Assembly: GCA_021163265.1 (NCBI GenBank)
Contig: JAGGXC010000025.1
Span: forward strand, 1 to 43,124
Source: a bacterium
GTDB taxonomy: Bacteria > Patescibacteriota > Minisyncoccia > Minisyncoccales > JAGGXC01
Length of the DNA: 43,124 bases
Reading direction: 5' to 3'
Shown piece after piece: positions 16,303 through 24,288 of this stretch; the stretch's first letter is position 1, and every line of letters begins with the position of its first letter. Made by a program: the position numbers and the translations under genes. Under the pieces are notes generated by a model. It saw only the letters and a list, made by a program, of their open reading frames with translations, did no database searches and was not told where the DNA came from.

Positions 16303-17361
16303 CTAGTTATCTGTATCCTCGTACCAGATCAAACCAGTCTCCCAGAGGAAATTAGTTACACATCCAGGCCAATTGCTCCATGTAACTTCAGTTCCGTTCC
16401 AATTCTCTTCTGGAACTGCCCATACTTTTGCGTCTTTCAAATCCTTGTTGAGTTCAACATTTCCACTTATATCAAAATTACCATTTCCATCAGTTGTGAA
16501 GCTGGCAATTTCTGTGTCAGGATCCCAGCTTGAACCGCTTGGTGTTCCTCCAGCTATTAAGTAATATTTATGATTAGCCAAAGGAGCTTTTCCACTGAAA
16601 GTAAAGTCAAATGTTGGACTCTTAACTTTATAAGTTAAAGTACCTTGGATTCCATCACCGAGGATTAGTTTCCATGGCTCAGCACCTTCTTTGTTCTCAA
16701 GTACTCTGGCTTGATGCAGCTGCTCGCCTTTAATCTGAATATCAAAGGTCATTATGTCACCTTGGAACTCATTACCAGCTTCAGGTTTTAAATGATAGCT
16801 TTGCACAACCAACATATAACCTCCTGCTGGAATCATACCAAGATAAACCTCGCCATCATTTCCATAGATATCATCTATACTCTTGTGGTCATCATCGGTG
16901 TAGATTGTCTGCCACCAAATTTTATTTCCATCAGCATCGTACACTTCTACATAGAGATCATACCAAATGACAGATGAGAGATCGTTGTTATCTGTGTTGT
17001 TATTCCACTCACAACTAGTACCATTCCATGTACCATTTTGATCAGTACATTCTGGTTCAGTTACTGTTCCTGTATCTTCACTTTGAACTACTAACTTCTT
17101 GTAAATATCTACTGGGTTAGCTCCGTTTCCGTCATTGTTTATTCTAAATGTTATGTAGTCAGTATAGCAAGGCTTCATATCATCAAGAGTAAAATGTTCC
17201 TCCCATGGATTCTCATCGTTGATGGAAATGTCAATAACTCCAGCAGTGAAGGTGTTGCCTTGAGAAGTCTCTGTGTCAGAGAAGTAGGCAATTGTTCCGC
17301 CAACGGCAATGGCAGCAACAATGCCAATGACCGATAAACTTATTAGGATTTTTTTGTTCAT
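16303..17361 (-). CDS. SipW-cognate (TasA/camelysin-like) surface protein
   Basis: A 352-aa exported protein. [17 protein letters not shown]...[21 protein letters not shown] is the SipW-type signal peptide and junction; its first residues nearly repeat those of the 604-aa protein. The mature part has a TasA-like beta domain (about 42-220) followed by a smaller beta domain (about 230-340). It is first in the surface-gene series and has a roughly 370-nt leader behind the promoter at 17712-17740. It is probably a major fibre or coat subunit, processed by the SipW-type enzyme in the same block. Confidence 0.72.
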   Translation of the reverse strand: MNKKILISLSVIGIVAAIAVGGTIAYFSDTETSQGNTFTAGVIDISINDENPWEEHFTLDDMKPCYTDYITFRINNDGNGANPVDIYKKLVVQSEDTGTVTEPECTDQNGTWNGTSCEWNNNTDNNDLSSVIWYDLYVEVYDADGNKIWWQTIYTDDDHKSIDDIYGNDGEVYLGMIPAGGYMLVVQSYHLKPEAGNEFQGDIMTFDIQIKGEQLHQARVLENKEGAEPWKLILGDGIQGTLTYKVKSPTFDFTFSGKAPLANHKYYLIAGGTPSGSSWDPDTEIASFTTDGNGNFDISGNVELNKDLKDAKVWAVPEENWNGTEVTWSNWPGCVTNFLWETGLIWYEDTDN

Positions 17362-17404
17362 AACCTTTTGTTGTTTTTGTTAATTATATAATTGACCTTT
17401 TTTG

Positions 17405-17484
17405 TAGCTCGCCTTAGGTCCTCCTGCCTAGGCGTCCTCCCTTTCGTTCTCCGACTAGGTGGGAGAACTTAGGGTAAGCTACTT
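17405..17484. repeat. 80-bp imperfect palindrome in the leader of the 352-aa gene
   Basis: GTAGCT at one end pairs with AGCTAC at the other. Inside are TTCTCC/GGAGAA and the palindrome GCCTAGGC, and the outer arms share CCTAAG/CTTAGG. On the plus strand it is followed by TTTTT, on the minus strand by A-runs. The GC-rich content stands out from its AT-rich surroundings, as in REP-like palindromes of small genomes. It could also fold in the mRNA leader. Confidence 0.45.
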
Positions 17485-17485
17485 T

Positions 17486-17513
17486 TTGCAGATCTATTAA
17501 TACAGATCTGCAA
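17486..17513. repeat. Perfect 10-bp hairpin in the same leader
   Basis: TTGCAGATCT (17486-17495) and AGATCTGCAA (17504-17513) pair perfectly around ATTAATAC. It adjoins the 80-bp palindrome. A tandem 14-mer TTTTCAAAAATAAA follows at 17543-17570. Confidence 0.5.
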
Positions 17514-17700
17514 GTTCGACCTTTATTTATTTTATTTTTTAGTTTTCAAAAATAAATTTTCAAAAATAAAAATCCGCTTCAAATACGGACACAAAAAGTA
17601 AAAACCATTCTTTTAATTTATTCTCAGTACCATTATTTCTTTTTGTTTTGTCTTCTGTGTATTTCACGCCACTTTGTCTAGCCCTCCCCTAGATCTTAGG

Positions 17701-17740
17701 ATGATAGCCTTACCCTATCATAGATAAAAAAGAGTGTCAA
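17701..17740 (-). promoter_or_regulatory. Promoter of the surface-protein block with overlapping dyad
   Basis: The minus strand carries TTGACA (17735-17740), a 17-bp spacer and TAGGGT (17712-17717). ATGATAG/CTATCAT (17701-17707 and 17715-17721) is a perfect 7-bp dyad that overlaps the -10 and start region, suggesting an operator. The -10 is only a half match to consensus. Confidence 0.5.
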
Positions 17741-17820
17741 GACCCCCGAGTAAATTTCCACATTGTCCTACTTTATGTCATTCCAGGGAAAAAAGTCAAG
17801 AGATAGTTTTCCACAATCTT

Positions 17821-18159
17821 TTATTTGTTTCTAAAGATGCCTAGTTTTTCAATTTGTTTGATTTCTTTTGATTTTTTTGCGTAAGTATAAAGAGCAATAA
17901 TTGTGAAAATCAACAAGGCAAAAAACCAAATGTATAACTCTATCCAAGAACCATTTCTTATAATCGCGCTGAAAAACAAAAGCGAAGTGATTATAAAAAA
18001 ACCTTTCCACCAATAATTTTTAAAATACTCCCATTCTTCCTGAATCTTCTCCCATTCCTTGCCTACTTCTTTGAGTTTTTTTTCTAGCTCTTTTTCTTCT
18101 TCTGGAGTAAGTTCAAAAAATTTTTTAGGATTAATATTCTTAGGAATAAAAGGAGTCAT
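17821..18159 (-). CDS. Small two-TM membrane protein with N-terminal coiled coil
   Basis: A 112-aa protein. Residues 15-45 are a Glu/Lys-rich amphipathic helix, probably a coiled coil. Two membrane segments (about 50-67 and 72-93) and a short basic tail follow. It is the last gene of the metal/redox operon, 72 bp after the DUF134 gene. That gap holds a GTTTTCT/AGAAAAC hairpin (18211-18228) and TATAAA-like sequence, so it may have its own promoter. No family is recognised. Confidence 0.55.
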   Translation of the reverse strand: MTPFIPKNINPKKFFELTPEEEKELEKKLKEVGKEWEKIQEEWEYFKNYWWKGFFIITSLLFFSAIIRNGSWIELYIWFFALLIFTIIALYTYAKKSKEIKQIEKLGIFRNK

Positions 18160-18231
18160 TTTTTTTATTATTAATTTGTTTTTCTTTTTTATTTTATAGT
18201 TATTTTATAGGTTTTCTAAGAAGAAAACAAG

Positions 18232-18513
18232 TCATTTTCTTTTATTTATCTTGATAGCTTTTCCTTTGATAAGAGCTTCTGCAATTTTTTGATGAGCAGA
18301 GCATAAAATACGAGCTAAGGTGCTTTGAGATATTTTCATTTTTTGAGCAGCTTTTTTTTGGTCATAGTGTTTAAGATCACACAAGCGTATTGTTTCTAAT
18401 TCGTCAAGATCCAACTCAATTTCTTCGAGTTCTGAAAGAGGTACAGCTCTTGGTTTAAAATAGGTAATATTTGGGTCGCATATAATTTTACGAGGTTTTT
18501 TGGGTCTTACCAT
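18232..18513 (-). CDS. DUF134/UPF0251 helix-turn-helix protein
   Basis: A 93-aa DNA-binding protein. RPKKPRKI at the N-terminus and the ELETIRLCDL segment are hallmarks of the DUF134 family. The helix-turn-helix is at about 47-80 (QKKAAQKMKISQSTLARIL), like sigma-70 region 4. The family is usually found beside NifX-like and MinD/ferredoxin genes, exactly as here: it overlaps the MinD gene by 7 bp. It probably regulates this operon or senses metal/Fe-S state. The promoter dyad at 27222-27245 is one possible target. Confidence 0.82.
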   Translation of the reverse strand: MVRPKKPRKIICDPNITYFKPRAVPLSELEEIELDLDELETIRLCDLKHYDQKKAAQKMKISQSTLARILCSAHQKIAEALIKGKAIKINKRK

Positions 18514-19385
18514 ATTATTTTATTTAATTTTTGAAAAATTTTTTCTATTTCTTTCTTTGTAATTAAATTCGTTTCCATAATTGGTTGTAGGTAGGACACA
18601 GATCGAAATATCTCCTTATTATAGGATATTTTCCCTAAAAATGTCCTATTTGACCATTTTTGTATTGTCCTACTTAAATCTCTATTAATGTCCCATTTAT
18701 TAATTACTATTCCATATTTAATTTTGAAATATTGGACTATTTTAAGAACTTTCTTCAGATCAGTAACTCCAGAAGGAGTAGGCTCGGTTACAAGTAGGAC
18801 AAAATTGGCATCTTTAATAGCGGCAATAACAGGACATCCAGTTCCAGGAGCAGAATCTATTATCATTAAATCACTATTAAATTTATCAGCTTCTTCTTTA
18901 ATTTTATCAACAATTTTACCTGAACCGGTTTCTCCAGGAATGAGATGTCCTGACACAAGCCAAAATCCATATCTTGTTTTTTTAATTCTGATTTCTCCGT
19001 TTTGTACTGGTTTTAATTTAATTGCTTTTTTAGGACATATCATTTCACAAAGTCCACAGCCTTCGCAGAGAAAAGGATTTATCACTGGTCTTTTTTTTGC
19101 CATTTTGATCGCTCCGAATTGGCACTTTTGGGCACACAATCCACATCCATCACATTTTTTATAATCAATCGTAGGTTTTGATGAGGTAGATATCGGAATA
19201 ATTTTCTGCCAATTTTCTGGTTCGCCAAGCCATATTGCTAGATTAGGAGCATCAACATCGCAATCTAAAGCTATTACTTTCTTTTTCTTAGCAAAGAGCA
19301 TAGCTAAACCAGAAGTCAGCATTGACTTTCCTACCCCGCCTTTTCCAGAAGATATTACTATCTTGAATTTATTTTCTTGTTTCAT
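18507..19385 (-). CDS. MinD-superfamily ATPase with inserted ferredoxin domain (1)
   Basis: A 292-aa P-loop ATPase. Walker A is SSGKGGVGKS (about 12-21). An inserted two-cluster ferredoxin (about 70-125) has CDGCGLCAQKC and CEGCGLCEMIC. The deviant Walker B region IDSAPGTGCP follows. The family (COG1149) is related to Mrp/NBP35 Fe-S carriers and accompanies NifX-like proteins, for instance in the orange-protein locus of Desulfovibrio. A role in building or delivering a metal cluster is likely. A paralogue lies 5 kb upstream in the same operon. Confidence 0.85.
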   Translation of the reverse strand: MKQENKFKIVISSGKGGVGKSMLTSGLAMLFAKKKKVIALDCDVDAPNLAIWLGEPENWQKIIPISTSSKPTIDYKKCDGCGLCAQKCQFGAIKMAKKRPVINPFLCEGCGLCEMICPKKAIKLKPVQNGEIRIKKTRYGFWLVSGHLIPGETGSGKIVDKIKEEADKFNSDLMIIDSAPGTGCPVIAAIKDANFVLLVTEPTPSGVTDLKKVLKIVQYFKIKYGIVINKWDINRDLSRTIQKWSNRTFLGKISYNKEIFRSVSYLQPIMETNLITKKEIEKIFQKLNKIIW

Positions 19386-19395
19386 TCTAAGATAA

Positions 19396-20157
19396 TTATC
19401 TTTTGAAAATTAATGTCAATATAAAGAAAAGTGTAGCTACTGTAATGATTAATGGTCCTGCTGAAAAAGAAGTAAATCTAGATATAATAATTCCCAAAAA
19501 CGCTGAAAGAGACCCTACAATTGTAGAAGCTCTTGTGTATTGTTTGAGATTCCTGCTAATGTTTTGAGCGCTAGCGGCAGGAATTATAAACATTGCTACT
19601 GTCATTAATCCTCCAACAAGTTTTACTTCCAGCGCTACAATAAGAGCAATAGCAATGAGGTAAAGCAAATTATATTTCTTAACATTCACACCTTCGACTT
19701 GCGCTAAATCTTCTGATATTTCTATCAAGATCATTTTTGAATAGATTTTTTTAACCAGCAGAAACAAAGTTGCTGTTATGATTATTGTTAACAATAAGTC
19801 AAAGAAAGTAATTAAGGAAATATCACCCACCAGTGCTGCTTCCGCTTTATCAATAGGGAGAATTAAGAAACTTAAAGCGACACCGGAAGCAAAAACTAAA
19901 CCAACTAATGCCTCCATTGATATTTCTGTTTTTACTTTTAGATACCAGATGAAGATTGCTCCAATCCCGATACTTAAAAGCGCACCAAGAAAGATATTGA
20001 ATTGATAAAATAGAGCCAGCGCTATTCCTGGTAATGCCAAGTGACCAAGCGGTCCGCCAATTAAAGCCATTCTTTTTGTTAGCATTAAAGATCCAAGATA
20101 ACCAGCAATGATGCCTATAGATATTCCACAAATAAGACTTAATAAAAATTGAGACAT
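19396..20157 (-). CDS. znuB: Zn/Mn-type ABC transporter permease (ZnuB/MntB family)
   Basis: A 253-aa polytopic protein of the ABC-3 family, with seven or eight membrane segments and the family-typical GGPLGHLALPGIAL and LVGGLMTVAMFIIPAA stretches. It should form the channel for uptake of Zn or Mn. It is 3 bp downstream of the ATPase gene. No substrate-binding lipoprotein (ZnuA) occurs in the window, so the specificity cannot be set. Confidence 0.85.
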   Translation of the reverse strand: MSQFLLSLICGISIGIIAGYLGSLMLTKRMALIGGPLGHLALPGIALALFYQFNIFLGALLSIGIGAIFIWYLKVKTEISMEALVGLVFASGVALSFLILPIDKAEAALVGDISLITFFDLLLTIIITATLFLLVKKIYSKMILIEISEDLAQVEGVNVKKYNLLYLIAIALIVALEVKLVGGLMTVAMFIIPAASAQNISRNLKQYTRASTIVGSLSAFLGIIISRFTSFSAGPLIITVATLFFILTLIFKR

Positions 20158-20160
20158 AAT

Positions 20161-20856
20161 TTAGTGTATATGCTTGTAAAATTTAATTTCTGTTCCGTAA
20201 AGTTTTTCCAATGATTGAGGAGTAAGAATTTGTTGAGGTTTTCCATAGCAACATAGCGATCCCTTATGGAGACATAAAACATTGCTGGAATATTTATAGA
20301 CAATATTTAGATCATGAGTTACAAGAATTACGGTTGCTTGCTTTTCTTTCCAGAAGCGATAAAGAAGAGAATAAATAGTTTGTTCTCCTCCTACATCAAT
20401 TCCTGTCGTGGGTTCGTCAAAGATTAAAACATCAGGGTTGTCAATTAATACCCATGCCACAAGAACTCTTTGGAATTGCCCAGAGGAAAGATGCCCCAGT
20501 CTTTTTTCAAGAATTTGACTTCTGATTTCTACCAGATTAAGAACTCTCTCTATTTCCTTTTCGTTTTTCTGTTTGAGCTGAAAAAAATCTTTGACTGAGA
20601 GAGGCAGGCTTTTAATTTTTACAGGGGTTAATCCTTGAGGAAGATAACCGATTTTTATTTGATCTTTCCATACAATTTTACCCTTCTTAAAAGGTATTAA
20701 TCCGAGCAAGGTTTTAAGTAAGACTGTTTTTCCTGATCCATTTGGGCCTAAAATAGTTAAAATTTCTCCTTTTTTCACCACAAAGGAAAGATCTTCAATA
20801 ATTTTCTCTCCTTCTAATTCCACAAAGAGGTTTTTTACCTTTAGAATTTCTTCCAT
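20161..20856 (-). CDS. znuC: Zn/Mn-type ABC transporter ATPase (ZnuC/MntA family)
   Basis: A 231-aa ATPase with Walker A GPNGSGKT (about 37-44), Q-loop region GYLPQGL, signature LSSGQFQRV, Walker B VLIFDEP, and H-loop VTHDL. All motifs are intact. It lies 6 bp after the FTR-like gene and 3 bp before the permease. It energises metal import for what seems to be a metal-cofactor operon. Confidence 0.87.
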   Translation of the reverse strand: MEEILKVKNLFVELEGEKIIEDLSFVVKKGEILTILGPNGSGKTVLLKTLLGLIPFKKGKIVWKDQIKIGYLPQGLTPVKIKSLPLSVKDFFQLKQKNEKEIERVLNLVEIRSQILEKRLGHLSSGQFQRVLVAWVLIDNPDVLIFDEPTTGIDVGGEQTIYSLLYRFWKEKQATVILVTHDLNIVYKYSSNVLCLHKGSLCCYGKPQQILTPQSLEKLYGTEIKFYKHIH

Positions 20857-20862
20857 AAAATA

Positions 20863-21165
20863 CTATTTTTTGGCAAAAAGTCCACAATGACAAAATCCAT
20901 TTTGAGCTATTTCTTCTTTGTGCCACTTACACGGGCAAATTTTATCTTTGTCTTCTTCAGGATTGCCTACAACTCTCCTACAAGGACAATATCGAAAACC
21001 GTATTTTTTTTCATTTATCAATAGCCCTTTAGCTATTCTTTTTACTACTTCTTCATTTGGGTTGAGTTGAAATCCGTTTTTCTGAGCATATTCCCGGCTT
21101 TCTTTAATCACTGCTTCTATTTCTTCTTTTGTTGGTTCGTATGTATTTTGAGTTTGATTGTCCAT
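20863..21165 (-). CDS. Ferredoxin:thioredoxin reductase catalytic (beta) chain
   Basis: A 100-aa protein with the three CxC motifs CPC, CPC and CHC that hold the [4Fe-4S] cluster and redox disulfide of FTR. Spacings are 14 and 12 residues, rather than the 16 and 8 I recall for plant enzymes. It passes electrons from ferredoxin to thioredoxin. Thioredoxin is the gene immediately upstream (13 bp gap). No FTR variable (alpha) subunit is present, as in many archaeal and anaerobe homologues, so the electron donor is uncertain; the ferredoxin-bearing proteins in the operon are candidates. Confidence 0.85.
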   Translation of the reverse strand: MDNQTQNTYEPTKEEIEAVIKESREYAQKNGFQLNPNEEVVKRIAKGLLINEKKYGFRYCPCRRVVGNPEEDKDKICPCKWHKEEIAQNGFCHCGLFAKK

Positions 21166-21178
21166 ATCTTTTAATTAT

Positions 21179-21562
21179 TTAATTATTTGTTTGCTCCGAC
21201 TTTTTTTGTTCTTGTTGTTGCTCTGATTCTTTTTGTTCTATTTCCTTTAAAGTTTTATCAAGCCACTCTTTTATTATGTGTTCAGGTCTTGCTCCAACAA
21301 AACCACTTATTGGTTTTCCTTTCCAGAAAAGCACGACTGTAGGAATTTGAGTAATTCCAAATTTACTTGCTGTTATTGGAACAGCATCCATATTTGCTTT
21401 GCCTAGAATAATTTTGTCTTCGTAGTCTTTTGCTATCTTATCTAAGATAGGTCCCAGAATAGAACAAGGAGCGCACCAAATTGCCCAAAAATCTACCAAA
21501 AATGGCTTTTGGGCATTTTTTATTTCTTGTTCGAAATTTTGATCAGTTAATCTAATTTCCAT
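21179..21562 (-). CDS. trxA: Thioredoxin
   Basis: A 127-aa thioredoxin fold with active site WCAPC (C30, C33) and the cis-proline in QIPTVVLF. The usual WCGPC is altered by Gly to Ala. A Glu/Gln-rich tail of about 20 residues (108-127) extends past the normal end. It lies between the glutamate-synthase-like and FTR genes, so it is the likely FTR substrate and may reduce the CcdA fusion protein. Confidence 0.88.
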   Translation of the reverse strand: MEIRLTDQNFEQEIKNAQKPFLVDFWAIWCAPCSILGPILDKIAKDYEDKIILGKANMDAVPITASKFGITQIPTVVLFWKGKPISGFVGARPEHIIKEWLDKTLKEIEQKESEQQQEQKKSEQTNN

Positions 21563-21566
21563 AAAT

Positions 21567-22760
21567 TTATTGAGAGATTAGTTTTATATTTGTAATTAAT
21601 GATATTTCTTGAGTTAAAGCCCGTAGGTGATCCTTTTGAAGTTTGTGTATATCATCTTCTCCACAGGCTCCAGTCACCATTTTTATTTCTTCGGTGGCAT
21701 TCTTTATATAGTTTGCTACATCCTGAGCTGCTTGGTCAACATTAAGATTTCTTAATTGTTTTTCTTGGGTAGCAATACCTTTAGGGCATTTTCCTTGCCA
21801 ACAGAGTCGACAATAAATACAGCCCATAGCAATTAATAAAGGAGTTGCACAAAAAACAGCATCAGCTCCTAAAGCAAGGGCTTTGGCAAAATCAGCCCCT
21901 TTATTTAAACCGCCTCCTATCCATAATTCCTGTCTGGCTCCCGTTTCATCAAGGACTCTTCTTGCCATTGAAAGCGTTGCTAATGTCGGAATACCTACAT
22001 CGTTGAGCATAATTTCAGGAGCAGCGCCTGTTCCTCCTTCCATTCCATCAATTGCAATGATATCGGGATCTGCTTGAATTGCTAATTTAATATCTTCTTC
22101 TCTTCCCGGTGCGCCTAATTTCAAGATAATAGGAACTCCATCAGTAATTTTTCTTAGCCAGTTAATTTTTGCTTTTAAATCCTCAATAGTTTTTATATCT
22201 TTATGATAAGCTGGAGAATGAACATCTTGATCCGTTGGAACCTGTCTTACTTTAGCAATTTCCTCAGTTAGCTTGTTGGCTGGGAGCAGTCCTCCTTGAC
22301 CAGGTTTTGCTCCTTGTCCGATTTTTACCTCAATTGCGTCTGCTTTTTTAAGAATTTCTTCAGATATGCCAAATCGACCAGTAGAATATTGAATTGTAAG
22401 ATATTTAGCAAGTTCTCTTTCTTCTGGAAGCATTCCTCCTTCTCCAGTATTGGCAATAGTTCCTGCTAAAGTAGAAGCTTTAGCTAAAGCCATTTTTGCT
22501 TCTTTTGAAAGAGCACCAAAACTCATTGCACCAAACACAATAGGTGTTTCAATTTCTATTGGTTTCTTTGATTGTTTCCCAATTATTGTCTTTGAAGAAA
22601 TTTTTTCTTTAAAATAGTCTACTGGTCTTTTTGCAAGTTGGGCAGGCACAAATACTAGATCGTCAAAGCTAATTTTATCCAGCTTTTCAGATCTTCCACT
22701 TGATATAGGAACTCTTTTTGTCCTTTCTTGGATATCTTGTACCCATTTATTTTTGTTCAT
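21567..22760 (-). CDS. Glutamate-synthase-type FMN domain protein (GltB2-like)
   Basis: A 397-aa protein matching only the synthase (FMN/[3Fe-4S]) core of GOGAT. FMN and phosphate regions include GAMSFGALS, KPGQGGLLPANK and GMEGGTGAAPE. The cluster motif is CIYCRLCWQGKCPKGIA. It lacks the glutaminase domain and the ferredoxin-like N-terminal domain of archaeal GltB2. In GOGAT this core makes glutamate from 2-oxoglutarate and ammonia; stand-alone versions are not well assigned. Its place beside thioredoxin and FTR, and glnA later in the window, fits nitrogen assimilation or a thiol-controlled redox role. Confidence 0.8.
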   Translation of the reverse strand: MNKNKWVQDIQERTKRVPISSGRSEKLDKISFDDLVFVPAQLAKRPVDYFKEKISSKTIIGKQSKKPIEIETPIVFGAMSFGALSKEAKMALAKASTLAGTIANTGEGGMLPEERELAKYLTIQYSTGRFGISEEILKKADAIEVKIGQGAKPGQGGLLPANKLTEEIAKVRQVPTDQDVHSPAYHKDIKTIEDLKAKINWLRKITDGVPIILKLGAPGREEDIKLAIQADPDIIAIDGMEGGTGAAPEIMLNDVGIPTLATLSMARRVLDETGARQELWIGGGLNKGADFAKALALGADAVFCATPLLIAMGCIYCRLCWQGKCPKGIATQEKQLRNLNVDQAAQDVANYIKNATEEIKMVTGACGEDDIHKLQKDHLRALTQEISLITNIKLISQ

Positions 22761-22788
22761 AATTTTAATAATTTTATTTTTGGCCTTT

Positions 22789-24279
22789 TTATATTAATCC
22801 AAAAGTCATTGCTATGCCTAAACTGCACATAATTAATCCAGCAATGAGGTGTAGATATTTTATGTTTTTGTCTTTCCACTGCTGGACATCCTGAATTTTT
22901 CTTAACCCCAGCCAGATAATCAACACTATAGCAATCATTGGTATCACAAAGATAAAATTATACAAGAGAAGCAAACCGATTGTTCTCATGAATTCAAGCG
23001 AAGAAAGAATTCCACCCGCTATGACATAAGGTCCAATAGTGCAAGGAAGTAAAAACAAGGTAACAAACAGTCCTACCAAAAATGCTCCTTGAGGCGAAGT
23101 TACTCCTTCTGTGATTTTCTTTACCGTGGGACGCAGACTGAGAGGCATCTCGGTAAGAAATCCTCCAGGTTTATATTTTATAAAATCTTTAATATTTAAC
23201 GCACCTAATCCTATTGCACAGACCCCCAGCGCTTTATAAAGCCACAGCCTTACTGTAGTTAATGCTTGGACAAATTTAAAGAAATTTACAATTACCAATC
23301 CGTAGACTAAATACATACAAAAAACTGAAATAATAAAAGCAAATCCAGCAAGTAGAATATTTCTTTTTTCGTGAGGATTATAGGTTAGGATAGCAATAAG
23401 CATTAAGGCAAGAACAGCTAAGGCACATGGATTAACAGCATCCACTATTGCCAAAGAAACAAGTTTTGGAATAGTGAATTTGCTTTTCTGGATTGATTCA
23501 GTCGATGCAGATTGAGGAGACGATGTTTGAGAAGACGATGTTTGAGAAGACGATGTTTGAGAAGACGATGTTTGAGAAGATGATGTTTGAGAAGATGCAA
23601 TAATTGGCTCACCATTCCATTGGAAACCCCAGTTATCTGCCTGGATAGCATTTTCAAATTCCACAAAACTTCCCGAAAGAGGCACTAGTTGAGGATCAAC
23701 TTTTTTGAAATTTATTTTTTGAGCAACAGATGAAATATTTTCTGTGGTCACGAAATCCTTTAGAGAATTACTTGCTTTACCGGGTTTTATCTTCATTAAA
23801 ATTTTGTCTTTTGTCCATATCTTTGGTTTTCCAGGTAGAGAATTTATATCTAACTCTTGGAAGTCAACTAAGGATCCGTCTGGTAAAGGACAAGAATTTC
23901 CTTTGTATTTCTGAATCCATTTATCGATCTCCGCTAAAATTTGTCTATCTCCAATAAGATAATTGTCTTTTTGGAAGATAATTAATGGAACTCCTAAGCC
24001 AGAATTATATTCTTTGTTGTAATTTAAGATAAGAGATGAATTCTCTTTCTGTTGATATATTTCATATTCAATTATTATGAGGTCCGGGTTTTCTTTAAGC
24101 AATTTATCCAATATAATCGGATCTGTTTTAGCGCAATGAGGACATCCAACACCAGTAAAATAGACAGCACAGGTATAGCTTGAAACATTTCCCTGCGCGT
24201 TTGCATCACTGAAAAGGAATATAACACTAAACAACGATGTTAAAAGAAATAAAAATAAGCTTACTTTCCTCATAGTCAT
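22789..24279 (-). CDS. CcdA/DsbD-like thiol transporter fused to an exported thioredoxin-like domain
   Basis: A 496-aa protein. The signal peptide (about 1-29) is followed by a thioredoxin/glutaredoxin-like domain with CPHC (about 46-49), then a linker region containing a (SQTSS)n tract (about 228-253). A C-terminal CcdA-type membrane domain (about 270-496) has six segments and the cysteine-bearing VNPCALAVLAL and LLPCTIGPY motifs. Such proteins carry reducing equivalents across the membrane. With thioredoxin and FTR in the operon, electrons could reach surface disulfides of the Cys-rich proteins encoded nearby. Confidence 0.8.
   Translation of the reverse strand: MTMRKVSLFLFLLTSLFSVIFLFSDANAQGNVSSYTCAVYFTGVGCPHCAKTDPIILDKLLKENPDLIIIEYEIYQQKENSSLILNYNKEYNSGLGVPLIIFQKDNYLIGDRQILAEIDKWIQKYKGNSCPLPDGSLVDFQELDINSLPGKPKIWTKDKILMKIKPGKASNSLKDFVTTENISSVAQKINFKKVDPQLVPLSGSFVEFENAIQADNWGFQWNGEPIIASSQTSSSQTSSSQTSSSQTSSSQTSSPQSASTESIQKSKFTIPKLVSLAIVDAVNPCALAVLALMLIAILTYNPHEKRNILLAGFAFIISVFCMYLVYGLVIVNFFKFVQALTTVRLWLYKALGVCAIGLGALNIKDFIKYKPGGFLTEMPLSLRPTVKKITEGVTSPQGAFLVGLFVTLFLLPCTIGPYVIAGGILSSLEFMRTIGLLLLYNFIFVIPMIAIVLIIWLGLRKIQDVQQWKDKNIKYLHLIAGLIMCSLGIAMTFGLI
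23519..23593. repeat. Five 15-bp tandem repeats inside the ccdA-like gene
   Basis: GACGATGTTTGAGAA occurs four times exactly and a fifth time with C to T (GATGATG). The frame is preserved, encoding (SQTSS)n. Copy number could vary by slippage without a frameshift and would change linker length. Confidence 0.85.
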
Positions 24280-24288
24280 TATTTATTT

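Noticed and set aside
17571-17680. A 34-codon GTG-start frame on the minus strand in the leader of the 352-aa gene
   Set aside because: The nearest SD-like AGGGGAGGG is too far from the GTG, and the product is low complexity; a leader peptide cannot be supported.
17754-17815. Two DnaA-box-like sequences (TTTTCCACA and ATTTCCACA)
   Set aside because: Only two weak boxes, no AT-rich unwinding array and no dnaA/dnaN nearby, so this is not an origin.
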